Assembly (NCBI GenBank): GCA_002887195.1
Contig: PJAB01001795.1
Span: 1-12,186 of the forward strand
Source: Chrysochromulina parva
Taxonomy: Eukaryota > Haptophyta > Prymnesiales > Chrysochromulinaceae
Direction: 5' to 3'
Length of the DNA: 12,186 nt
The notes under the pieces: generated by a model
Database searches by the model: none
Seen by the model: only the letters and a program-made list of their open reading frames with translations
What the model was told of the DNA's origin: nothing
In this document: one piece after another, positions 7,301 through 12,186 of the stretch
Layout: every line of letters starts with the position of its first letter
Position numbering within the stretch: the first letter of the stretch is position 1
Made by a program: the position numbers and the translations under genes

Positions 7301-10300
7301 GGAAGCCATGGACTTGGCCGCCAACCTGCTCGGGCTACCTGCCTCTGTACCCGTCGCCCTTCTCAACGGACTGGTGCTGCTCCCCGAGGCGCCCAGTACG
7401 GCGCTCGCAGGCGAGGCGCTCTTGGGGGAGATGATTGCACTTGCAATCACGAGAGAAGCTCAGGTGATTGCATCCCTCATCAGTCGGCGATCGTGCTCTA
7501 CGATTGGCCGTCTGATTGCGTCTGATTGCGTCTGATTGCGGATGATTGCGTCTGAGTGCGCTCACGAGAGAAGCTCAGGTTGCCCGTGCGCTCATCGAGG
7601 AGGGCGCCCTGATGATTGCCTGTGATGGCCTCTGAGGACCTCTAATCGCCTCTGTCATCAGGTTGTCCGTGCGCTCATCGAGGAAGGTGCCCTGAGCGAT
7701 GGCGCCAACCTTACCGGCACCGAGGCGACGGCGAGATCGGGCGAGATGCATAGTGCGAGATCTGGCGAGCTCCATAGTGCGCTGCTCGAGGTGCTCATGT
7801 CAAGGGGGAAGGTGGCGCCCTTTTATTCTGCACAGCTCGCAGTAGCTGCCAAGGAGGAGGCTGTGCGCGATGCCATCCGTGCAGCGGGGGCGGCGGCGGG
7901 TGGCGAGGCGGATGGGCAGGCAGCGCCGTATTGGGCGGATGGGCAGGCAGCGGCGAGCGGCAAGGCGTCTGCGGCAGCAGAGGCGACCCAGTTGGCGGGA
8001 GTGGTACGCATGCACGGGGAGCGCGATTGCGTCTGAGCGCCTCCCTGATTGGCTCCCTCATTAGGCCCAGTTGGCGGGAGTGGTACGCATGCACGGGGGG
8101 CGATCGGATTGGCGAGCGCTTGCATGCTGATGGCCCCTGATTGCCCGCCTCCCACCCTCCCTAATTAGGTACGAGTCCTCGAGGAGCGCGTGTGGAATCC
8201 CGAGTCGCCTTCGAATGTGCATGCCGACTCGCGCCGACTGCATGCACGCCGGCTGGTGCTCAACCCTAATTTGGAACGCTGTGCTCGAGAGGGGAGCTGC
8301 CTCGAGATTGCGGGGATAGGGGATGGCGCCGCGCTGCACTTGGTTGCGATCGTCGATCCTCTCACGGTGAATGCATGCTGATTGCCTCCCTAATTACTGA
8401 TTGCGATCGTCGATCCTCTCACGGTGATTGCGCACAAGATGGCTGCCCTGCGGATCGCATGCTGCTTACCTCCCTCATTACCTCGGCAGGTGCACGCGCA
8501 CAAGATAGCTGCCCTGCTGATCGCTCTGCGGGAGGAGATGCATGCACGCGTGACGCTCCTCCTCGCTCCGAAATCTCCGCCGAGCTCCGACGATCTCGCC
8601 GAAGGCGCCGTGATGGGCAGCCTTTGGTCCCCCGAGCCATCCGCTGCCTCGATGCCCCTCGATGCCTTCCACAGGTGATTGCTCTGGATTGCTCTGGATT
8701 GCGCATGATTGCTCTTGATGGACCCTTGATGGCTTTTGATGGGATGGGCACGTCTCTCTCTCTCTCTCTCTCTCTCCGCGTTCCACAGCTTCGCCGTGCA
8801 GCTCGATCCGCTCAAGACGGCGCCTCCCGCGGCCACCTTTGAGATGTTTCGGCCGAGGGCGCCGCAGACGCTCACGCTCACGCCCGAGGCGCCACCAGGT
8901 GATTGCATCTGATTGCGTCTGATTGCGTCCCTCATCAGACGCTCACGCTCACGCCCGAGGCGCCGCCAGGTTGGGTGATGACGATCTCCGCTGCGAGCTC
9001 CGACCTCGACAATCTGCGGCTGCACACGCTACAGTCCAGCCAGTCCGTACATGCAGCCTACTCGCTCAGCGCCTTGCTTGTCACCGGAAAGTGTGGGGAT
9101 CGCTCGGGGGGTGGTGCTATGGGCGGTGTCGGCGGTGCCAAGGGCGGTGGCGGCGGCGGCGGCGGTGATGGCAAGAAGGCAGCTCACGGCAAGAAGGGTG
9201 AGCAGCAGCGGCGGCGGCGAGGAAGCACTGATGACCTCTCTAATGACCTCTGATGGCCTCTGAGGGAGCACTGATGACCTCTCTAATTACCTCTGATGAC
9301 CTCTCTAATTACCTCTGATGACCTCTCTAATTACCTCTGATGGCCTCTCTAATTACCTCTGATGGCCTCTGCGCGACTCTGAGGGTGGCCAACACTGATT
9401 GCCCCTTTCATCAGGCAAGCGGCGGCGCGAGATGTTCGATGCGGATGCGGATGGGCGCGGCGCCTCCGCCGGAGGGAATGCATGCACAGCGGCGGCCCTC
9501 GAGCTGCATCGGGCGCTCGGAACGGCGCTCACTACGGCGCGAGCTCCGACGGCCGAGCTGGGCGCGAGCCGCGATCTCGTCAATCTCGTCAATCTCGTCC
9601 ACGCGCCCGCTTCGGATACCCTCGTCATCGGCTCCGAGTATGCGCTGCACCCCGACTGCACCCCGATCGACCTCTGGCATGTCTCGGCGCATGCACGTGC
9701 TCACCACGGCGCCCTGCCCCCCCCCTCCCCACAGGTACTTTCAATTGCAGGCGCCGGGGCCTGGGCTGTGGTCAATCTCGCTCGCCTCCGGCGCCGAGCT
9801 CCTGAGCGCCCGCCACGGCGCCGCTACAGGCGCCCGCTACGGCGCCGCCGTCCCGGGCAGCCGTTACGCCGCGCCTCCGGCCCGCGCCCTCCCCGTGCCG
9901 CTCCTCTCGTATACCGGTGCGACGCTCGACATTCTCGTCGGCGCAGACCCAAATCATGGCTTGAGCACACGCACCACCGCCGCCCCGGCTCTCGCCGCCG
10001 CCCCCGCCTCCGCCGCCGCCGGCACGGCGCTTGACGAAACAGTCCACATCTTCTCCCTCGCATCGGGGCTGCTCTATGAGCGCTTCCTACGCATCATGAT
10101 GAAGACGGCCGTTGAGCGCGCGAGCCGCCCACTCAAGTTTTGGATCCTAGGCAACTTCCTCTCGCCCGCCTTCCGTCACGCTGTGAACAGCGGCGCGCTC
10201 GCAACGGCCGTCGGCGCTCAGGTGATTGCGTCCCTAAATTGGGTGGCGATCGTGCAGTACGATTGGCCGCCTGAGTGCGTCTGAATGCGTCTGAGTGTGG

Positions 10301-11804
10301 ATGATTGCGTCCCTCATCAGGTGGCGATCGTGCAGTACGATTGGCCATCGCACCTGCGAGAGCAGACGGAGAAGCAGCGGCTCATCTGGGGGTACAAGAT
10401 CCTGTTTCTCGACGTGCTCTTCCCACAGGTGAAAGGCGATGATTGCGATGGAGTCCGACGAATCTCCGACGAATCTCCGATGGATCTCCGACGAATCTCC
10501 GACGAATCTCCTTGGGCTGTCTCGTCCTCACCTTGCCTTCATCGCAGTCGCTCCGCAAGATCATCTTCGTCGAGGAGCTGATTGCCTCTTGATTACCTCT
10601 GATGAGCCCTAATTGCCTCCGTCGCAGTCGCTCCGCAAGATCATCTACGTCGACGCGGATCAAATCGTCCAGGGCGACCTCGCAGAACTTTGGGATAGGT
10701 GATTGCCACGGAAGGACACTAATGGGCACCCTGATTGCCACCCTGATTGCCGCCCTGATTGCCATCCTGATTGCCACCCTGATCGTCCAACGGGACCTCG
10801 CCCCTGATTGCCACCCTGATGACCTCCGATGCTCCCCAATGACATCCTAATGACATCCTAATGACATCCTGATGACCTCCGATGCTCCCCAATGTGGCAC
10901 TTCAAACCCAACCGAACTTCACACCCAACCGAACTTCACACCCAACCGAACTTCACACCCAACCGAACTTCACACCCAACCGAACTTCACACCTTTGCGG
11001 CAGGCCTCTCCTCGGCGCTCCGGTGGCCATGACGCCCTTTTGCCGCGCCGACCCAAATATGGCAACCAAGGGCTTCCGCTTTTGGGAGAGCGGCTTCTGG
11101 GCAGGCGCGCTCGGCGGCAAACCATACCACATCTCCGCGCTCTTCGTCGCGGATCTGGCCGCCTTCAGATCGATTCGGGCAGCAGGGGGGGCGAGCGCGC
11201 CGTCGTGGGCAAGCGAGCAGGGCGTGGGTGACATTTACCGGTCGACGTATCAGTCGCTCACAGCCGACCCGGGCTCGCTTGCCAACCTCGACCAGGACTT
11301 ACCCAACTACCTGCAGGGCATGGTGATTGCGTCTGATTGCGTCTGATTGCGTCCCTCATCAGGACTTACCCAACTACCTGCAGGGCATGGTGATTGCGTC
11401 TGACTGCGTCTGATTGCGTCCCTCATCAGGTGCCCATCCACTCCTTGCCCGAGGAGTGGCTCTGGTGTGAGTCCTGGTGCGGCAACGCCTCGCAGTCCGC
11501 TGCGAAGACGATCGATCTGTGTAACAACCCGATGACCAAGGAGCCCAAGCTTGAGCAGGCGAGGCACTCTTGATTGCTGTGGATTGCTGTGGATTGCTGT
11601 GGATTGCTCTTGATTGTACTTGATTGCGCTTGATTGCTCGGGCAGGCGAGGCGCATCGGAGGGGAGCGCTGGGCCAAGATCGACGCCGAGCTCGAAGCCG
11701 CCCTCGGGGGGGGAGCCTCCGCCGCGGTAGGTTCTGAAGGTGGCGCTCACGGCGGCGCGAATATGTCACCATCGGCAGCACTCATGGAGAAGACGGAGCT
11801 CTGA
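4337..11804 (+). CDS. UGGT: UDP-glucose:glycoprotein glucosyltransferase (ER folding sensor), 18 exons
   Basis: Exons by eye: 4337-5216, 5430-5629, 5816-5900, 6074-6484, 6577-6920, 7053-7463, 7662-8003, 8169-8366, 8490-8674, 8789-8898, 8970-9197, 9415-9637, 9735-10221, 10321-10428, 10628-10698, 11004-11322, 11430-11558, 11646-11804. They total 4890 nt, giving 1629 residues in one intact frame; UGGTs are usually about 1500-1650. A signal peptide ([14 protein letters not shown]) is followed by the family start [18 protein letters not shown] and thioredoxin-like folding-sensor modules (for example [35 protein letters not shown]). The GT24 domain spans about 1305-1600: [40 protein letters not shown], catalytic DAD (1413-1415), [43 protein letters not shown]. 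It ends in KTEL, a KDEL-like tail. In the ER lumen it re-glucosylates misfolded N-glycoproteins so that calnexin/calreticulin rebind them. Acidic (262-285, 575-625) and Gly/Lys (655-680, 1100-1136) inserts are unusual. ATG 4292 is an alternative start; 4337 has the better context (G at -3). Confidence 0.93.
5217..5429 (+). other. UGGT intron 1 (213 nt, phase 1), tandem 49-bp units
   Basis: GT at 5217, AG at 5429; joining restores AG|E codons (GCG G|GT GAG). The intron consists of units starting at 5217, 5266, 5315 (49 bp each) and 5364 (66 bp). Each begins with GTGAGCCGCTCGT, which is also the first 13 bases of the next exon (5430-5442); the fourth unit shares 25 bases with that exon. Each unit carries GCATGCTGATTGCCTCCCTC. 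Several GT and AG pairs could splice equivalently. Confidence 0.8.
5630..5815 (+). other. UGGT intron 2 (186 nt, phase 0)
   Basis: GT at 5630, CATCAG ending 5815. The first 12 bases (GTACGCTCGCTC) are identical to the first 12 of the next exon (5816-5827). The middle is a 14-bp minisatellite, and the 3' part (about 5770-5815) carries GCATGCTAATTGCC and CTGATTGCCTCCCTCATCAG. Confidence 0.8.
5642..5752 (+). repeat. 14-bp minisatellite in UGGT intron 2
   Basis: The unit GTGACGAACCCCTC starts at 5642, 5656, 5670, 5684, 5698, 5712 and 5726 (the last with one change), with a partial copy at 5740. The CGAACCCCTCGT part equals the end of exon 2 across the donor site (about 5620-5631), so the array appears seeded from exon sequence. 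Confidence 0.9.
5901..6073 (+). other. UGGT intron 3 (173 nt, phase 1)
   Basis: GT at 5901, ATGCAG ending 6073; splicing gives LTRADLVQ across the joint. It holds about six ATTACCTCTG 10-mers (5929-5975). It also holds a junction copy at 5975-5994 in which the end of exon 3 (CCTCACCC) runs directly into a version of the exon 4 start (GTGCGGCCTTGG against GTGCGGACTTGG). A GCATGCTGA unit with CCTCCCTCATTGC ends the intron. Confidence 0.75.
6485..6576 (+). other. UGGT intron 4 (92 nt, phase 1)
   Basis: GT at 6485, AATTAG ending 6576. The first half (6485-6538) is a near copy of the start of exon 5 (6577-6628): GTARCGGAGATTCC and about 40 further bases with few changes. The second half, from CTTGCATGCTGATGGCCCCT to CCTAATTAG, is shared almost exactly with the 3' half of intron 7. 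Confidence 0.85.
6921..7052 (+). other. UGGT intron 5 (132 nt, phase 0), two 66-bp units
   Basis: GT at 6921, CGGCAG ending 7052. Structure: a 40-nt unit (6921-6960), a 26-nt copy of the end of exon 5 (6961-6986), a second 40-nt unit (6987-7026) and a second copy (7027-7052). The 25 bases at 6896-6920 are identical in both copies. The exon copy is 26 nt, so keeping it would break the frame; the whole 132 nt must be removed or an equivalent site pair used. Confidence 0.85.
7464..7661 (+). other. UGGT intron 6 (198 nt, phase 0), chimeric
   Basis: GT at 7464, CATCAG ending 7661. The 5' part (7464-7550) is a diverged copy of intron 13 with a fragment of exon 14 inside (7487-7509). The middle (7562-7612) is the end of exon 6 (17 of 17 bases) fused to the start of exon 7 (31 of 34 bases) with no intron between. 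The rest is TGATGGCCTCTG-type filler. Confidence 0.8.
8004..8168 (+). other. UGGT intron 7 (165 nt, phase 0)
   Basis: GT at 8004, AATTAG ending 8168. It contains a 33-base exact copy (8066-8098) of the exon 7 end plus intron start (7987-8019), period 79. Two sub-introns (8004-8064 and 8083-8168) flank an 18-nt segment that could be a frame-neutral micro-exon. The 3' half matches intron 4. Confidence 0.75.
8367..8489 (+). other. UGGT intron 8 (123 nt, phase 0)
   Basis: GT at 8367, CGGCAG ending 8489. After a GCATGCTGATTGCCTCCCT unit it holds the last 23 bases of exon 8 (copy at 8401-8423, exact) fused directly to a version of the first 35 bases of exon 9 (8424-8458, about 30 of 35), then a second unit ending CCTCCCTCATTACCTCGGCAG-like. 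Confidence 0.8.
8675..8788 (+). other. UGGT intron 9 (114 nt, phase 2)
   Basis: GT at 8675, CCACAG ending 8788; joining gives an AGC codon. TTCCACAG occurs at both the exon 9 end (8667-8674) and the intron end (8781-8788). The inside has GATTGCTCTG repeats and a (TC)n run at about 8753-8776 that could serve as polypyrimidine tract. Confidence 0.8.
8753..8776 (+). repeat. (TC)n microsatellite in UGGT intron 9
   Basis: An uninterrupted run of about 12 TC dinucleotides ends 12 nt before the 3' splice site. It is likely to act as the polypyrimidine tract of intron 9. Confidence 0.85.
8899..8969 (+). other. UGGT intron 10 (71 nt, phase 1): 40-nt unit plus exon copy
   Basis: GT at 8899. A 40-nt unit (8899-8938) ending CCCTCATCAG is flanked by a 31-bp direct repeat of the exon 10 end (8868-8898 and 8939-8969, 30 of 31 identical). 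Frame requires removal of 71 nt (AG at 8969), giving EAPPGWVM; removing only 40 nt would shift the frame. Confidence 0.8.
9198..9414 (+). other. UGGT intron 11 (217 nt, phase 1)
   Basis: The donor GTGAGC at 9198 and CATCAG ending 9414 restore a Gly codon between KKG and KRRRE. From about 9227 to 9370 it is an irregular array of a 22-bp unit (ACCTCTGATGACCTCTCTAATT type), followed by TGATTGCCCCTTTCATCAG. The donor choice rests on phase and on the strong GTGAGC. Confidence 0.7.
9638..9734 (+). other. UGGT intron 12 (97 nt, phase 2), conventional
   Basis: GT at 9638, CCCCACAG ending 9734 after a strong C-rich polypyrimidine tract. Splicing gives [12 protein letters not shown], which matches the family. 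No TGATTGC unit is present and no exon copy is seen, so it looks like an ordinary older intron. Confidence 0.85.
10222..10320 (+). other. UGGT intron 13 (99 nt, phase 0)
   Basis: GT at 10222, CATCAG ending 10320; splicing gives [13 protein letters not shown] 26-base exact copy of the exon 14 start (10321-10346) sits at 10243-10268, period 78. It is flanked by GATTGCGTCCC-type units, the first of which has lost its AG (CCTAAATTGG). Confidence 0.85.
10429..10627 (+). other. UGGT intron 14 (199 nt, phase 0)
   Basis: GT at 10429, GTCGCAG ending 10627. A copy of the acceptor and exon 15 start (10542-10573, 31 of 32 identical to 10622-10653) forms a decoy 3' splice site at 10547. Its use reads [10 protein letters not shown] and soon stops, so the downstream site is used. 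Five 11-bp repeats lie at 10456-10510. Confidence 0.85.
10456..10510 (+). repeat. 11-bp minisatellite in UGGT intron 14
   Basis: The unit CGACGAATCTC starts at 10456, 10467, 10478 (two changes), 10489 and 10500. No coding role. Confidence 0.9.
10699..11003 (+). other. UGGT intron 15 (305 nt, phase 2), repeat-rich
   Basis: GT at 10699, CGGCAG ending 11003; splicing gives [12 protein letters not shown]. It holds several 12-bp CCCTGATTGCCA units (10729-10795), an 11-bp AATGACATCCT triplet (10838-10870), a 27-bp direct repeat (10815-10841 and 10868-10894) and the 17-bp array. This is the longest intron and no exon copy was found in it. Confidence 0.85.
10907..10991 (+). repeat. 17-bp minisatellite in UGGT intron 15
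   Basis: Five perfect copies of CCCAACCGAACTTCACA start at 10907, 10924, 10941, 10958 and 10975. The array ends 12 nt before the 3' splice site. Perfect identity suggests recent expansion. Confidence 0.95.
11323..11429 (+). other. UGGT intron 16 (107 nt, phase 0): 40 + 27 + 40
   Basis: GT at 11323, CATCAG ending 11429. Two 40-nt units (11323-11362 and 11390-11429, one difference) flank a 27-nt exact copy of the exon 16 end (11363-11389, encoding DLPNYLQGM). UGGTs have this motif once, so the copy is taken as intronic, although 27 nt would keep the frame as a micro-exon. Confidence 0.85.
11559..11645 (+). other. UGGT intron 17 (87 nt, phase 0), GC-AG type
   Basis: No GT fits. CAG|GCGAGG at 11559 and GGGCAG ending 11645 give EQARRIGG. 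CAGGCGAGGC flanks the intron as a 10-bp direct repeat (11556-11565 and 11643-11652). The interior is about seven GATTGCTGTG/CTTGATTGC units. Confidence 0.75.
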
Positions 11805-12037
11805 CGCACCGCTGTGAAACGTGAAAGTGACCACTAACGTTTTACGAGTTCGGAACTTACCCCGTGGGTTATAATCCTCGGGCCGATCATCTTCTCATAA
11901 TGACGACAAATGCGTCGTTCCCCAGCCGATGCAGGCTACATTGTTTTGAGCACGGATGTGCGAGGTTTGCTTTTTTGTGAGAAAAAAAAGGGTTCACACG
12001 AACGAGTCTCCATGGCTTCCCAGAGCCCACAAGACCC
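11805..12037. other. Intergenic region after UGGT
   Basis: These 233 bp are less GC-rich than the genes and must include the UGGT 3' UTR and the promoter and 5' UTR of the next gene. A TTATAAT string at 11869-11875 and T6/A8 runs at 11971-11989 are visible. No TGATTGC units and no recognisable RNA gene are present. Confidence 0.5.
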
Positions 12038-12186
12038 ATGGACGAAGATACCATGGCAAGGCAGTTCCCGCGCCTGCAAGGCGCCGGCATGAGCGGCCCA
12101 CTAGGAGCAGGCGGCTACGCTAGCGGCGAACACATCGGCTCATCGAATGCCCGGGCGCGTGCCGCCACGAGCATGAACACGGTCTG
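12038..12186 (+). CDS. Probable start of a further gene, unknown product (3' partial)
   Basis: ATG at 12038 opens a frame of 49 codons that runs off the window end. An in-frame stop at 11978 lies upstream and no earlier in-frame ATG follows it. The protein is Gly/Ala/Ser-rich (MDEDTMARQFPRLQGAGMSG and onward) with no motif I recognise. An overlapping 60-codon frame from 11910 ends at 12092 and is less likely. The call rests only on openness, on being the first ATG of its frame, and on position downstream of a finished gene. Confidence 0.35.
   Translation, partial: MDEDTMARQFPRLQGAGMSGPLGAGGYASGEHIGSSNARARAATSMNTV

Noticed and set aside
10548..10583. A possible additional exon (SLRKIIFV copy) in intron 14
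   Set aside because: It departs from the family after FV (EE instead of DAD) and reaches a stop; it is a duplicated exon start.
10882..11003. A repeated peptide of the [11 protein letters not shown] type upstream of exon 16
   Set aside because: It is translation of the 17-bp minisatellite in intron 15; UGGT has nothing like it, and the preceding exon joins in phase only at 11004.
11910..12092. A 60-codon plus-strand frame after UGGT
   Set aside because: It closes at 12092, has no recognisable features, and crosses T and A runs typical of a non-coding leader; the frame from 12038 is the better candidate.
1..12186. tRNA, rRNA or other structural RNA genes, and transposon open reading frames
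   Set aside because: I saw no cloverleaf, rRNA core sequence, transposase or reverse transcriptase; the repeats are short and non-coding.

Overview
The window is nuclear DNA of a GC-rich eukaryotic microalga or related protist. The evidence is spliceosomal introns with GT/GC-AG ends, an ER glycoprotein-folding sensor, secretory signal peptides, and BspA-type leucine-rich repeats. A haptophyte-like alga fits best, but this is inference and a pelagophyte or other protist is not excluded.

Layout. (1) Positions 2-2374, plus strand: the 3' part of an intronless gene for an NLR-like protein with the order CHAT protease-like domain, NB-ARC STAND ATPase, winged-helix region, then 8-9 BspA-type LRRs. 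Its 5' end lies outside the window. (2) Positions 2523-4205, minus strand and convergent with the first: an intronless gene for a secreted or Golgi protein that looks like a glycosyltransferase with a Cys-rich C-terminal module. (3) A very short divergent promoter, about 4206-4336. (4) Positions 4337-11804, plus strand: a complete gene for UDP-glucose:glycoprotein glucosyltransferase (UGGT). I reconstructed it by eye as 18 exons and 17 introns. The exon lengths sum to 4890 nt, an intact frame of 1629 codons plus stop, ending in a KDEL-like KTEL. (5) Positions 11805-12186: a short intergenic stretch and the probable first 49 codons of another gene that runs off the window.

The exceptional part is the intron set of the UGGT gene. 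Most introns are built from one repeat family based on TGATTGC, in two flavours: GCATGCTGATTGCCTCCCTC and CTGATTGCGTCCCTCATCAG. The units carry a ready-made branch-point-like CTGAT and a 3' AG. Most introns also contain direct copies of the ends of the flanking exons, and 12 of 17 downstream exons begin with GT, so AG|GT occurs on both sides of the intron. One intron (7464-7661) carries a diverged copy of another intron of the same gene (10222-10320), including 23 bp taken from the exon downstream of that other intron. Three introns contain a fused copy of both flanking exon ends with no intron between them. Together these point to recent, repeated intron creation by introner-like units coupled to local duplication, caught inside one gene, while the two neighbouring genes have no introns.

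Functionally, UGGT and the divergent glycosyltransferase-like gene both belong to secretory-pathway glycoprotein biology and share a promoter region of roughly 80-130 bp. The NLR-like gene looks unrelated in function.
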